From: Flavonifractor plautii ATCC 29863
GTDB taxonomy: Bacteria; Bacillota; Clostridia; Oscillospirales; Oscillospiraceae
Length of the DNA stretch: 64,000 bases
Direction of reading: 5' to 3'
Assembly (NCBI RefSeq): GCF_000239295.1
Contig: NZ_JH417807.1
Location: 1 to 64,000 of the forward strand
The notes beneath the pieces were generated by a model that saw only the letters and a program-made list of their open reading frames with translations, had not been told where the DNA came from and ran no database searches. Positions 8,546-17,830 of the stretch are shown here, in pieces (position 1 is the stretch's first letter; every line of letters starts with the position of its first letter). The position numbers and the translations under genes were made by a program.

Positions 8546-8572
8546 AAGAGCCGTGCTGCCGCACGGCTTTTC
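8543..8572 (-). terminator. Intrinsic terminator
   Basis: An 8-bp stem AGCCGTGC (8549-8556) pairs with 8561-8568 across a tetraloop. It is followed on the minus strand by CTTTTT and on the plus strand by TTTTC. It lies just beyond the stop codon of the 151-residue unknown gene. Confidence 0.8.
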
Positions 8573-8596
8573 ATGGAGCATCGGCTATCGGCTTGC

Positions 8597-9052
8597 TCAG
8601 TTCTGTGTGCAGGCCATGGGCGCCTGGGCCCCCTCGTTCTCCGTCTGGCTTTTGATGATCCAGTCCGTCAGGTTCTGGCATTCGCTCAATTCCCTGGCCA
8701 GTGCGTACATCTCACGGCGGCCAGCGACGCTGTTCAGCTCCACCGCTGTCTCGAACAAGCCCCAGATATTATCCAGGGTTTGGAGGCCGCTGGCGTTTAT
8801 CGGCAGGTCTTTTTCCTCCATCACATGATTCACCTTTTCGGGCTCGGCTGCTTGGGTAACTGCGATTTCTTCCTGACGGATCAAGTCCAGCCACCGCTGT
8901 GTGTCTGGTATTGGAAGTCCCCATACCGTTCCAACCTGTGTCACAGCCTTTCGATATGGAGCTACATCCACGGTTGTTCCATAGAGCACAAGGTATGCAA
9001 TGGCCTCCTTTGCGAGATTTTCCTGCAGTTTACATACTTGTTTGGCTTTCAT
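8597..9052 (-). CDS. Hypothetical protein, 151 aa
   Basis: No family recognised. The ATG at 9052 has AAAGGAG about 8 nt upstream; the same frame is open for 32 more codons but without a ribosome site. It is a soluble, mostly helical-looking protein (MKAKQVCKLQENLAKEAIA at the start), with a middle segment WLDLIRQEEIAVTQAAEPEK. It sits between the DUF6103-linked gene and the oriT region. The tail (MACTQN) does not carry the common hydrophobic ending. Confidence 0.65.
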   Translation of the reverse strand: MKAKQVCKLQENLAKEAIAYLVLYGTTVDVAPYRKAVTQVGTVWGLPIPDTQRWLDLIRQEEIAVTQAAEPEKVNHVMEEKDLPINASGLQTLDNIWGLFETAVELNSVAGRREMYALARELSECQNLTDWIIKSQTENEGAQAPMACTQN

Positions 9053-9217
9053 TCGTTGAACTCCTTTCCTCAGTTTTTTGGTTTGTTTCAGGCGCCGGTT
9101 GGCTGCCCATGCAACAACACAATGCCACACTTCCGGAGAGAAATCCATTCATCACTGCCAATAAAAAGCGGCTTGGGAAGCTGTGGGAAGTCGATAAAAT
9201 TTACCGAGCGGCGTTTC

Positions 9218-10660
9218 CTACAGCCGAATCTCCAGCCCTTCTTCCGCCTGCTCCCGCAGCAGGGCGGTCCTTGTTTCCCCCAAGCTCTGTCCATTCTGTT
9301 GGTGACAGTAGGCGTCCATCTGGTTCCACAACTGGACCTGTTCCGCGGGAGTCAGCGGGTAGGAAAACTCAAACTCATGACCGTCAGAGCAGACGAGACA
9401 TACGGTCAATGCGCTGTCTATCCGCCCGGTCTTCCAGTCAAAATTGGCGTACACATTCAGCCAGTCATCGTTGACGGCGGAGGCAACATTGGTACCAAAT
9501 ACTGCGTCAGGATCGAAGTTTATGGGGATATAGAAGCTCAGTTTCCCATCGCACTCTGTGATCTCATCGGTGAAGGACACCGCATCTACCGGCAGCCTTT
9601 TGGTACCTGCAGTGAGTTCCGGAGGGGCTTCACGCTCCATATCCAACTGCGCATAGTAGTCGTTCAGCGTTTTCCCGGTCTGCTGTTGGCAGAATTGTTC
9701 AACTATTTTGAGGAGAAGATCTCGCTCCTCCTCCATCAATGGATAGAAAAAGTCGTGCCGTACCATCCCATTTTTCTGGCGGAGGGTTAGGCCAAGTTCG
9801 TCGCTGATTCCTTGGCGGGCGGCGTCATAACCGCAGGTGATCTCCAAAGAATTCTCCGGTTTCGAGCAGTCCACCATCAGGTTCAGCACCTCTTTCTGCA
9901 CCCCATAGCCGCTGAGATCCAGCCGGAACTTCAACTCCCGGCCTGCGTAAAAAGGTCCGTCAATACAGAGTATATCTCCCTTCTCCAAGGGACGCAGGCC
10001 CCCGATTTCAACAGGGGCAAAACTCTCCGGCTCGATTTGTTTCCCCTCCAGATGGCTGGTAAACTTTGCCCACTGGTCTGCCAGCGATACACGGGAACTG
10101 CGGGTGGCGTAGTAAACCGCTGCTGAGACATCTTTGATCTTAAAGGTCTGCCAGCCATCCATGATGCGGAGGCCAGAGAGCCAGCCGGCATCCAGATCGA
10201 TCTCAAACGCGCCTGCAACCTTGCCGGTATTTTCGAGGTGCAGAACCGCCAGTTCGTCAAACCGCTCCCGCGTAATGGGCTGAGAATTATAAAAGTGGTG
10301 GGAGAAATCGCCCTTCACAGCCGCAGCACCTCCTTGCAGATAACGGCGCAGCCGTATGGCCACATCCAGGAACTCCTCACCGTTACCCGTTGAGAAGATA
10401 CTGTCGTGGCCATGTTCCCGAACATGAAAGGCGGTGTAGACCGCACGTTCCTCAGCCTCCCGCGCTGCCTCTGCCGCCTCATCACTGATGCGTTTCTCCA
10501 CCTGCTCCCACTGTTCCTGTGGAACCGTCTCGTTGTACAGCGTTATCAGATAGTCCTGCAAATGCTGTTCAATATCGCTGCCCTGGGCCTTCAGCGCCTC
10601 CTCCAGCGCGTCCCAGCGCCGCTGATCCAGCCACACCTCGGCGGATGTAGAGCCTGCCAT
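9218..10660 (-). CDS. Large ICE cargo protein, unknown function
   Basis: A 480-residue soluble protein with no recognised domain. Residues 1-75 are acidic and helical; the centre is rich in beta-type sequence around FRLDLSGYGVQKEVLNLMV. The C-terminal quarter has a segment (DDWLNVYANFDWKTGRID) reminiscent of ArdA-associated accessory proteins. Its first codon overlaps the stop of the upstream ribbon-helix-helix gene, indicating coupled translation. The C-terminus GLEIRL fits the hydrophobic-x-Leu/Met tail. Confidence 0.75.
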   Translation of the reverse strand: MAGSTSAEVWLDQRRWDALEEALKAQGSDIEQHLQDYLITLYNETVPQEQWEQVEKRISDEAAEAAREAEERAVYTAFHVREHGHDSIFSTGNGEEFLDVAIRLRRYLQGGAAAVKGDFSHHFYNSQPITRERFDELAVLHLENTGKVAGAFEIDLDAGWLSGLRIMDGWQTFKIKDVSAAVYYATRSSRVSLADQWAKFTSHLEGKQIEPESFAPVEIGGLRPLEKGDILCIDGPFYAGRELKFRLDLSGYGVQKEVLNLMVDCSKPENSLEITCGYDAARQGISDELGLTLRQKNGMVRHDFFYPLMEEERDLLLKIVEQFCQQQTGKTLNDYYAQLDMEREAPPELTAGTKRLPVDAVSFTDEITECDGKLSFYIPINFDPDAVFGTNVASAVNDDWLNVYANFDWKTGRIDSALTVCLVCSDGHEFEFSYPLTPAEQVQLWNQMDAYCHQQNGQSLGETRTALLREQAEEGLEIRL

Positions 10661-10920
10661 TATTCGGCCTCCTTCCCCGAGTCAAGAGTATCCGGCATGG
10701 TGCTTCGAGGTGAGCGGGCAGACCGTGGACGGGGCTGTTCCTCCGGTTCCGCCATGCTTTCGATATACTCCCTGGTCTGGGACGGCACATATCTCTTGTA
10801 GAGCTTCTCCATGAACGCATCCAGTTCCGCCTCCAGGGAGGTGTCATTCTTTCCCGCATAGAACTGGACGGCTTTGAGTTTCTCCTGATCAAATGAAATA
10901 GTGACCGTGGCTTTTCTCAT
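10660..10920 (-). CDS. DUF6103-like ribbon-helix-helix protein
   Basis: An 86-residue protein beginning KATVTISFDQEKLKAVQFYA, a beta strand plus two helices as in ribbon-helix-helix repressors. RYVPSQTREYIESM follows. I recall this arrangement as the DUF6103 family of Firmicutes mobile elements. The gene overlaps the next start by one base. A DNA-binding regulator or partition-like accessory role is likely; the target is unknown. Confidence 0.75.
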   Translation of the reverse strand: MRKATVTISFDQEKLKAVQFYAGKNDTSLEAELDAFMEKLYKRYVPSQTREYIESMAEPEEQPRPRSARSPRSTMPDTLDSGKEAE

Positions 10921-10931
10921 TTAGATTCCTC

Positions 10932-11672
10932 CTACATGGTTATTTCCTGAGTTGCCTCTGTTTCCGTGGGCAAATTACATGCTGGATAAAATTCCAGGGC
11001 GTCGTGCCATAGCCTGATGCAAATCAAATCGCCACAGGCCGTATCAATATCCTGCAATTCAAGTGCGCCGCCCCAGCCATTTTCGTACTGATCCGCAATC
11101 TGCTGCTCAAACAATTCCAGTTCCCGTTGTGTCAGGTCTTCCGTCATTTGAAGTTTCAACGCCGCATAGATTGTTTCTCCATCCACATATATTCCTGGCG
11201 TTGCGGACAGTACCTTTTCCCGGATTCGTTTTTCTATCTTTGGATGAGTGGGCAAAACGAAGTAATTCATGAGATTGTTTGAGGGGTATTCATCAGTAGA
11301 AAAGTGTTCCATCATATTCCGAAGATCCTCGGCATATCTTGCGCCGTTGTCGTAAAGAGCTTCTTCCACCTCCCCCGAAGTCCGGTCTATGAGGGATAGA
11401 TGGACAGTGGACAACAGCATTGGCCGCTCCATAAGTCTTGAAAGGTCTGTTTCTGCATTCAGATTAAGGCGTCCCATGTTTATTTCGTTGGATTCCATGC
11501 AATAGCAATCCTTCAGATCAAATCCCAACAGCTCAATATCACTGTGGGTCATCCCCAAGTCATGATGCAGTATCTCATATAACTCACTGCTGTCATAATG
11601 TTCCCCAAGATAGCTGAAGAGCATATTGAGCAGTTGCTGTTCACGCTCGCTGCGGTTTATACGATAGCCCAT
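10932..11672 (-). CDS. ArdA-associated ICE cargo protein, 246 aa
   Basis: Residues ~25-55 contain SSELYEILHHDLGMTHSDIE followed by LLGFDL. The same ~28-residue module occurs in the next two genes, so the three are related in part. The rest is unrecognised. It ends TQEITM, a clear example of the shared tail. The stop codon lies directly before the ribosome site of the DUF6103-like gene. I would expect a soluble protein working with the antirestriction group, but this is inference from company. Confidence 0.7.
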   Translation of the reverse strand: MGYRINRSEREQQLLNMLFSYLGEHYDSSELYEILHHDLGMTHSDIELLGFDLKDCYCMESNEINMGRLNLNAETDLSRLMERPMLLSTVHLSLIDRTSGEVEEALYDNGARYAEDLRNMMEHFSTDEYPSNNLMNYFVLPTHPKIEKRIREKVLSATPGIYVDGETIYAALKLQMTEDLTQRELELFEQQIADQYENGWGGALELQDIDTACGDLICIRLWHDALEFYPACNLPTETEATQEITM

Positions 11673-11681
11673 AGCTCATCC

Positions 11682-13145
11682 TCACATAAAAAGCCCCAGG
11701 GTATTTTCAGCCCTGGAGTAATTGGCGATTGTTTCGTCATATTGAACCAACAGTTGAGGATCAACCCCGTCCAACATCAGCTCCACACCATAGGGGCCAG
11801 GATGAATGGCGGCGACTTTGGCGTCCAGCAGAGCTGAAAATTCTTCTTTCCCCTGGGCAGTCAGCCGAGAAAGATCCGCTGCGGGCACCCAGCCCACATC
11901 CTCTGTAGCATGAACCAGATAGACATCGTGGTCCGGCAGGCCGAGCGTGAGCAGATCCCGCACATGGATGGCAGGGGCTTCTGCCAATGCCTGGAGCTGC
12001 TGTTCCTGCACGGACTCTGGTGGGAAATACACTCTGGTTTCTCTGCCATCCCTGCAGAAATAATCGACCTTTCTCCACTCACCGCCATGAGCAACCTGCA
12101 GCTCCCCAAGATGGCTGTATCTCCAATTCCGACTATTTTCCTTGCACCACTGGGCTACATGGTCGCTGACGCTGCCGGACTTCCAGTCGAAGATGAAAAG
12201 GGTTTCACCTCTCTGCCGAAGCAGCTCCGTCCACTGTACCCGGTCTGTGAAGCCCATACTTCGGGCAACAAACGCCTCACACATCCGGATCGCCCAGTCG
12301 AACGGCTCTGCCTGATGTTCATGTTTCTTTCTGAACTCTTCCAACTGCCAAAGCAGATCCAACTGATCCTGTTTAATATTGATGTTTCTTTCCTCCTCTT
12401 TCGTGTCATCCTTTGACTGTTTATCCAGCGATAGATTGTTTCCAAAGACTTCCGTTAAGCTCTCATAGATGCTCTCCGTATCCCATTCGCCGGCAGCGGA
12501 CATCCGGCCGGCGATCTCCCGCAGGGTTGTTTCATGGGAGAGTATCTCATCGCAAGAGATAAACCAGGGCCAGATTTCCGAGGTTTCCTGCTCAAAGCGA
12601 ATGTAGTCCACGATGTCCTGGTATGCGTCACCGCAGTCCGGCTCATATCGGTGGGTGAGATCAAAGCCCATGGCTTCGATCTCCTGATTGGTCAGTCCCA
12701 GTTCATCGTGAAGCACCTTGTAGAGTTCCTCGCTTCCGTCATGCTCCGCAAGGAAAGCTATGAGCCGGTTCTGGATTCTGTTGGCGCCTGCCGTTGGAAA
12801 ATGTTTTGACAAGGCATCCAGGCTCTCCCGCAGACTGCCGGCCCGGTGGTCATATTCCACCCGTATCCGCCCATTGTCCAGGTCAATGACCACCTGCTGT
12901 TCCACAATCCCGCCATGACCAAGGTCATGGCTCAGGGCCTCTGCTTCGTCCGCAAACACTTGCCTGAGCGGAGTACCGCGCTCTGCGGCGGCATTGGAAA
13001 GTGCCTCTGCGAACCCGCTGTTTTCCACTTCCACGATGGCAGAGGCCCGCTCCAACAGGGAGTGCAGCTCCGTAAACCCACCTTCTTTTTCGCCTACAAA
13101 AGCGGTTTGACGCCCCTGTTCCTCTACTTGATACAGCACCGCCAT
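11682..13145 (-). CDS. Multidomain ICE cargo protein, 487 aa
   Basis: Residues ~135-165 carry SEELYKVLHDELGLTNQEIE, the module shared with the flanking genes. The N-terminal ~100 residues (with HDLGHGGIVEQQVVIDLDNG) and the last 120 residues (GWVPAADLSRLTAQGKEEF) look like separate domains. I associate the C-terminal one with other Firmicutes ICE proteins of unknown function. No membrane or catalytic motif is evident. It ends ENTLGLFM, matching the common tail. 9 nt separate its stop from the next gene. Confidence 0.72.
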   Translation of the reverse strand: MAVLYQVEEQGRQTAFVGEKEGGFTELHSLLERASAIVEVENSGFAEALSNAAAERGTPLRQVFADEAEALSHDLGHGGIVEQQVVIDLDNGRIRVEYDHRAGSLRESLDALSKHFPTAGANRIQNRLIAFLAEHDGSEELYKVLHDELGLTNQEIEAMGFDLTHRYEPDCGDAYQDIVDYIRFEQETSEIWPWFISCDEILSHETTLREIAGRMSAAGEWDTESIYESLTEVFGNNLSLDKQSKDDTKEEERNINIKQDQLDLLWQLEEFRKKHEHQAEPFDWAIRMCEAFVARSMGFTDRVQWTELLRQRGETLFIFDWKSGSVSDHVAQWCKENSRNWRYSHLGELQVAHGGEWRKVDYFCRDGRETRVYFPPESVQEQQLQALAEAPAIHVRDLLTLGLPDHDVYLVHATEDVGWVPAADLSRLTAQGKEEFSALLDAKVAAIHPGPYGVELMLDGVDPQLLVQYDETIANYSRAENTLGLFM

Positions 13146-13185
13146 GGTATTCCTCCCGTCGTTCTATTACTGCATACTTCCTCTT

Positions 13186-14532
13186 TTACATGGAGAGGTC
13201 CTGTCCCACCTCCATCTCTGCGTCCCACATCACCTCAGCCTCATGCAGGTAATGCTCGGCCAGCTCTTTATCCTCACAAAAATAGGGGACGATGCCGCGG
13301 AATCCATAGTACTCCCCGCCAACCGCCGGGTTGTATCGGCCGAGTACATAGTGTAGGGGGACTTTTTCCATTGTGAAAAAAGTCCCCCGCACCGAGCAGG
13401 TCTTGTCCTGCTCATCCACACTCTCTATCACTCCGCCTCGCAAAGCGAAATCACCAGGGCCTCCATACGGCTCGGTAGCGACGAACAGCACTCTTTCTCC
13501 AGCCGACAGTTCTTTGGCCAGCAGGCAGTCCCGCATACGGGAAATGATCTCATCGCGGGAAGTGAATTGTCCATCTATCTGGATTTCATCGCCCTTCAGT
13601 TCGAGGGCAGACAGCGCCTGCTGGTACACAGCATGAAGCCGCTCAGACGGCACATCGGGGTCAAGGCAGTAACCAAAAGTCCCCGGAGCCGAGTGGGTGA
13701 TACGCTCCTCATCTGGAAGCTGATGCAGTTCCTCATAGGCGGAGATCAAATTCGCCAGTTTCCCTGACTCCGGGAAATGGCCGGACTGTGCCCCCTCTGC
13801 ATCAATTTGCTCGTCCACATATTCATCGTGCAGGGCGAAGCCGAGGTATCCAATCTCATCGTCACTCATTCCCAGATTATTATGAAGCATCTCATACAGG
13901 TCAGATTTCTCATCGTACATATCACAGAAGACAGATACGGATTTGCGAAATAATTCGGACTGTCGTGCCAATGGAATTTGTCCTTCTATCTCCTCATCGC
14001 TCAGGTTTCTGCAGTAGTTCAGGTAATAGCAGATGTCAAAGCACTCATCTGTCAGGGCGACCTCCGCCGCCTCCGGCCGCTGCTCCAGCTTCTCAAGGAG
14101 CAGGGCGTCGAAGCCATTTCCATCCTCTATCACCAGTCCCATTTGCTCATAAAGCTCACTGAAATAATAGCACCAACTGCCCTCGTTGGTGTTCTCCGTG
14201 CCCTCCTTGATGATCTTTTCCACCGCCTGTTCCAGAATGGAATCGACCACCGCTCTCGCGCCGGGCAGATAGACGAAGTGTTCGCCCGCGTCATAAGCGA
14301 AAACGCCATCTGCGCGGCCCTCTCCCAAAATGAGAACACCCCGATAGACCCGTTTGCCGTCCTCCTCATAATAGAGCGGCTGTGCATCCCAGGATAGTTC
14401 TTTCTGAGGCCAGTTCAGAAAGGTTTGAAAGTCGTTGGCCGATAGAGTGAGCAGGCGGGTCGCTTCACACTCGGAGATGCGGAACTGGCCGGCCTTGGCC
14501 GGCAATTGAAGTTTCAGACGCAAAAATATCAA
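13186..14532 (-). CDS. Multidomain ICE cargo protein, 448 aa
   Basis: Soluble protein. Residues ~210-240 hold SDLYEMLHNNLGMSDDEIGY, again the shared module. The N-terminus (FLRLKLQLPAKAGQFRISEC) and the C-terminal region with RVLFVATEPYGGPGDFALRG are unrecognised. It starts inside the 3' end of the M23 peptidase gene (4-nt overlap). It ends VGQDLSM, a canonical member of the hydrophobic-x-Met tail group. Confidence 0.72.
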   Translation of the reverse strand: MIFLRLKLQLPAKAGQFRISECEATRLLTLSANDFQTFLNWPQKELSWDAQPLYYEEDGKRVYRGVLILGEGRADGVFAYDAGEHFVYLPGARAVVDSILEQAVEKIIKEGTENTNEGSWCYYFSELYEQMGLVIEDGNGFDALLLEKLEQRPEAAEVALTDECFDICYYLNYCRNLSDEEIEGQIPLARQSELFRKSVSVFCDMYDEKSDLYEMLHNNLGMSDDEIGYLGFALHDEYVDEQIDAEGAQSGHFPESGKLANLISAYEELHQLPDEERITHSAPGTFGYCLDPDVPSERLHAVYQQALSALELKGDEIQIDGQFTSRDEIISRMRDCLLAKELSAGERVLFVATEPYGGPGDFALRGGVIESVDEQDKTCSVRGTFFTMEKVPLHYVLGRYNPAVGGEYYGFRGIVPYFCEDKELAEHYLHEAEVMWDAEMEVGQDLSM

Positions 14533-15611
14533 CCTCCAGTCGTCGGTAGATAATAGCGGGGATTTGTGCGCTCCCCATTGATACGCACCTCAAAGTGCAG
14601 GTGCGGGCCGGTGGACCGCCCGGTGGAGCCGGAGAGGGAAATGATATCCCCAGCCTCCACCGTCTGTCCCACCTGAGCCAGCAGACGGGAATTGTGGCCA
14701 TATAGGGTGGACAGGCCATTGCCGTGGTCGATCATCACATAGTAGCCATAGCTGCTGTGGTACTGCGATACGGTCACTGTACCGGGTAATGCCGCACGGA
14801 TAGGGGTGCCAGTGGGCACCGCCAAATCCATCCCGGTGTGGCCTCGCGTTTCGCCGGTGAAGGGGTCGCTTCGGTACCCGAATTCCGAGGTGACCACGGC
14901 CTCCCAGCCTGCTCCGATGGGAGAGCAGAAGCCATCCACCTCAATGAACGGGACATCAGCCCCAGGGAACCAGCCGCCGCTTTCCCCGCTGGGGCTGCCA
15001 TAAAGGATGAGATGATAGATACCGTCAGCGTTGGCCTGATGGTCCGCGGTGACCTCGACTCCAATGGCATGGCTGATCCGCTCATAAATTTCTGCCAGGT
15101 CTTCAATAGGAACGGCCACCATGTAGGTTTCTGTGGTCTCCACCTCATTGCCTTCTTCGTCGGTGGTGGTAACCGTTCGGGTTCGCTCCTCATAATCCAC
15201 GAAACAGTCCGCAAACTCATGGATGCCATCTGTATCTGGCTGTTCTGCGGCGAAATACAGAGCATAAAAAATGGCCTTGACGCGGGTATCGTCAAGGCTT
15301 TTTCCATCTTCGCATTGACTATTGATCTCCGCGATCACTTCGTCCAGTTGGTCAAAGCTGTTCCGCATATCCTCGATGTATCTCCGGTACTCCGGCGTGG
15401 CGCTGGCGGAAATGGAGCCGCCGTGGAAGCACAGCTCCACGGCGGACACATTGTGCTGTGAGGTTCCTGAGAGGATGGCGCAAAGCAGAACCACCAGAAC
15501 GATCAGCGGGGAAAGGATAGCCACAATGCCCCAGCCCACCTTTTTGCGGGCTTCCTCATTGGAAAGAATTACTATCGCCGCTTTGACGGCCGCTGCAACG
15601 GTGGCACTCAT
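14529..15611 (-). CDS. M23-family peptidoglycan hydrolase of the T4SS
   Basis: A 360-residue protein with an uncleaved N-terminal membrane segment (~26-48, GWGIVAILSPLIVLVVLLCA). An extracellular linker follows, then a C-terminal M23/LytM domain. The zinc-site signatures are GHTGMDLA (~275) and GPHLHFEV (~338). It would locally open the cell wall for the conjugation channel, the role VirB1 or CwlT-type enzymes play elsewhere. It overlaps the next cargo gene by 4 nt and follows the ankyrin-like gene with a 4-nt overlap, so it is translationally coupled on both sides. Confidence 0.9.
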   Translation of the reverse strand: MSATVAAAVKAAIVILSNEEARKKVGWGIVAILSPLIVLVVLLCAILSGTSQHNVSAVELCFHGGSISASATPEYRRYIEDMRNSFDQLDEVIAEINSQCEDGKSLDDTRVKAIFYALYFAAEQPDTDGIHEFADCFVDYEERTRTVTTTDEEGNEVETTETYMVAVPIEDLAEIYERISHAIGVEVTADHQANADGIYHLILYGSPSGESGGWFPGADVPFIEVDGFCSPIGAGWEAVVTSEFGYRSDPFTGETRGHTGMDLAVPTGTPIRAALPGTVTVSQYHSSYGYYVMIDHGNGLSTLYGHNSRLLAQVGQTVEAGDIISLSGSTGRSTGPHLHFEVRINGERTNPRYYLPTTGG

Positions 15612-17002
15612 AGGTTCATACCTTTCATGGGCGAATCCTCTGGCTGCGTACTGTTCTGCAGTTCAGACCAGTACGCGGCCAGCTCCTCCATGGTTTCCGT
15701 GTACCCATCGCCTTTGGGCCGATGCTCCGCCCACAGCTGGTACTGCTCCAGATCAATCCCCCGGTCCAGCAGGAGCTTGGCGGCTCCGACCGCCTGATTG
15801 CTGACACAGGCATAGAGCGCGTCATAGTTGTCCGGCTCCACCGGCATCCCGTGTTCCAGCAGCCTCTCTGCCATCCACTCCTGATGCTGGCCCGTGAGGG
15901 TGCGCAGGATGCCGGCCACCTCATCGCCCGGTCGGACGCCCTTGTCCACCAGATCCACCGCGGTCTGGAAGTCCAGCTTTTCCGCAACCCAGCGGAGAAG
16001 CTTCGGGGGCACAGAAGCAATCTGCTCCGGCGTGCATTGGGCGATCAGGTCTTTGGCGATGTTCCGGCAGTTATTTGTATAGGCATAGAGGATCACCTCA
16101 CCGTGGAGGGAGGGGAGCGGCTCCGAGAGGCGGCCTTCTGATTCCTTCACCAATGTTTGTACCCGCCAACTGTCTCCCGTTTCCACCGCCCGCTTACAGG
16201 CAGTGAGATATGCCTCCGGGGAAAACCTCTCCACCGCCGCAAGAAGTATCAGGGTCATATTTCCTCCCACGACACCGGGGCGTCCCGCCACCTCGATCAG
16301 CAGGTCATCCGTCTGGCCTGATACCCTGGGATAAAGGTTTTTGAAGGCGTCAAATTCTCCGTCCCGAATGGCCAACACGGTTTTATCGTAGTCGCTGATG
16401 TGCAGGGGGTACCGTCCCACCTCATCCATATAGGCGGTGATGCTCCCGGTCATCCGCCGCAGGAGCTGTTCCGTCTGGGACATGGCCTGTTCCTGGCGTT
16501 CCTGCTGTTCCACCAGCGCCTCGATGATGGTGCGCTGCTCCGTAGGATTCAGGTGGACGATCATGCCCTCCGGCTCCGCCCGCTCACCCTGACGGAGATG
16601 TCGGGCATAGGTTTCGCCGTCCCCGTGGAACGCCTTGGTGATGGCGGAGGAGATGAGGAACATCCGGTCCAGATCTGCGCCGGTTTCGCCCAGCGTCTTG
16701 CCGGTGATGAAACTTTTGGTGACGGGGCGGCTGTCTTCATACCACTTCAGGTACACATCTAAATAGACGCCCTCGTTGCCGCCGTAGTCGGTGGTACAGA
16801 AGATGTCGGCGTCTTTGGGGATCTCCCGGCCATTTTCCCATTCCCGGTCCATGAGAAAATACTCGTCCGGCAGGTACCCCATACCCTCCAGGCGGTGCTT
16901 TAACTCCTCGAAGACCTCCTGAGCGGTACGCTGTCCGGCATACTGCGTCTGTCGGGGATCTCCCGGTAATGGCTCCCACTGTTCCAATTCAATTTCTTTC
17001 AT
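15608..17002 (-). CDS. Ankyrin-like-repeat ICE cargo protein
   Basis: A 464-residue soluble protein. The N-terminal 120 residues are unrecognised. From ~190 on there are degenerate helical repeats resembling ankyrin units, for example GILRTLTGQHQEWMAERLLEHGMPVEPDN and AVGAAKLLLDRGIDL in separate pieces. Such repeats usually bind proteins. A charged coiled segment with repeated QQERQEQ lies near residue 165. It is encoded directly upstream of the M23 hydrolase with a 4-nt overlap. The ending SPMKGMNL fits the shared tail. Confidence 0.7.
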   Translation of the reverse strand: MKEIELEQWEPLPGDPRQTQYAGQRTAQEVFEELKHRLEGMGYLPDEYFLMDREWENGREIPKDADIFCTTDYGGNEGVYLDVYLKWYEDSRPVTKSFITGKTLGETGADLDRMFLISSAITKAFHGDGETYARHLRQGERAEPEGMIVHLNPTEQRTIIEALVEQQERQEQAMSQTEQLLRRMTGSITAYMDEVGRYPLHISDYDKTVLAIRDGEFDAFKNLYPRVSGQTDDLLIEVAGRPGVVGGNMTLILLAAVERFSPEAYLTACKRAVETGDSWRVQTLVKESEGRLSEPLPSLHGEVILYAYTNNCRNIAKDLIAQCTPEQIASVPPKLLRWVAEKLDFQTAVDLVDKGVRPGDEVAGILRTLTGQHQEWMAERLLEHGMPVEPDNYDALYACVSNQAVGAAKLLLDRGIDLEQYQLWAEHRPKGDGYTETMEELAAYWSELQNSTQPEDSPMKGMNL

Positions 17003-17020
17003 TCGAATTCCCTTTCTCTT

Positions 17021-17830
17021 TTATAGATCTGCTGCTGGCAGTTCACCTTTCATACAGCAGGAACAGGGCAGATCCTCATCTGAGAAAGCGCCCGGAATCG
17101 CCAGCTGATTTTCATCCGCGCAGATAAAATCCCGCCAGGCCCAGTTCTGGCCCAACCCCCGCACTGATGTGAGGTTTGGCATGGCTGCGTCTTCAATCGC
17201 CAAAGCCCGCCGCAGCAAATCCGGGTAGCGGTGGTACAATGTCCGAATTTCCCACCGCTTCATGCTGGGGCAGAAGAAGCAGGAAGACTTGCCCGGCAGG
17301 GGAAGGCCGGCATCCCGGATCGCCTGGATGCAGTCCTTTCGGCTCCAGCCCCACTCCATCAGGGGATATTCCTTCTGGTATTTTTTATCCTGAAGGTCAT
17401 GAGGAAGGGCGTTGAGCAGACGGCGCTCCTCTCCGGCATCGTATCCAATGAACTTGACGACCTTTTCTCCTTTCTCCCAGGCATCAATGCAGGGCTGGTA
17501 GTGCCTGCAGAACTTTTCCTGCGGGGCAACCTTGTGCTTGAGGGAGCATTTTTTGTACCCATAAGCAATGGAGGGCAGCGTTCCTGAGCGGAGGCACTCC
17601 TGCTCCAGCGTCAGCCTCTGGCCGTTCTTCTCGGTGTACCACACCCGCGTGATCGCCGGCATCCCATGGTTCTCCAGCCAGCGGCTCATGGTGTCCAGGT
17701 AGGCGTAGGTATGCGGCTGCTCGGCTCCGGGATCGGCAAAAAGGATCAGGTCGACTGGGACATGGTGCCGCCACAATCCTATCAGCATTGCCGTGCTGTC
17801 CGTTCCGCCTCCATACCCGACCACATTCAT
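17021..17830 (-). CDS. PAPS reductase/PP-loop ATPase family protein
   Basis: A 269-residue protein with a modified PP-loop GYGGGTDSTAM (residues 5-15) of the ATP-pyrophosphatase fold. Cysteine signatures (CSLKHK, SCFFCPSMK, PCSCCMKG) could hold a metal cluster. The family adenylates substrates in sulfur or nucleotide chemistry, and many members live on phages and plasmids with unknown targets. No dndB/D/E-type partners are nearby, so DNA phosphorothioation is not supported. Its ATG overlaps the stop of the virB4 gene (4 nt), so it is co-expressed with the channel ATPase. Confidence 0.82.
   Translation of the reverse strand: MNVVGYGGGTDSTAMLIGLWRHHVPVDLILFADPGAEQPHTYAYLDTMSRWLENHGMPAITRVWYTEKNGQRLTLEQECLRSGTLPSIAYGYKKCSLKHKVAPQEKFCRHYQPCIDAWEKGEKVVKFIGYDAGEERRLLNALPHDLQDKKYQKEYPLMEWGWSRKDCIQAIRDAGLPLPGKSSCFFCPSMKRWEIRTLYHRYPDLLRRALAIEDAAMPNLTSVRGLGQNWAWRDFICADENQLAIPGAFSDEDLPCSCCMKGELPAADL

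Noticed and set aside
8073-8581. Protein-coding genes in the oriT intergenic region
   Set aside because: Several open frames on both strands lack ribosome sites, and their composition follows the underlying repeats.
10932-14532. CRISPR or tandem DNA repeats behind the repeated protein module
   Set aside because: The similarity is at protein level; no regularly spaced identical DNA repeats were seen anywhere in the window.
17021-17830. DndC-type DNA phosphorothioation system
   Set aside because: Only a PAPS-reductase-like protein is present; no dndB, dndD or dndE-like neighbours, and the PP-loop differs from the usual SGGKDS form.
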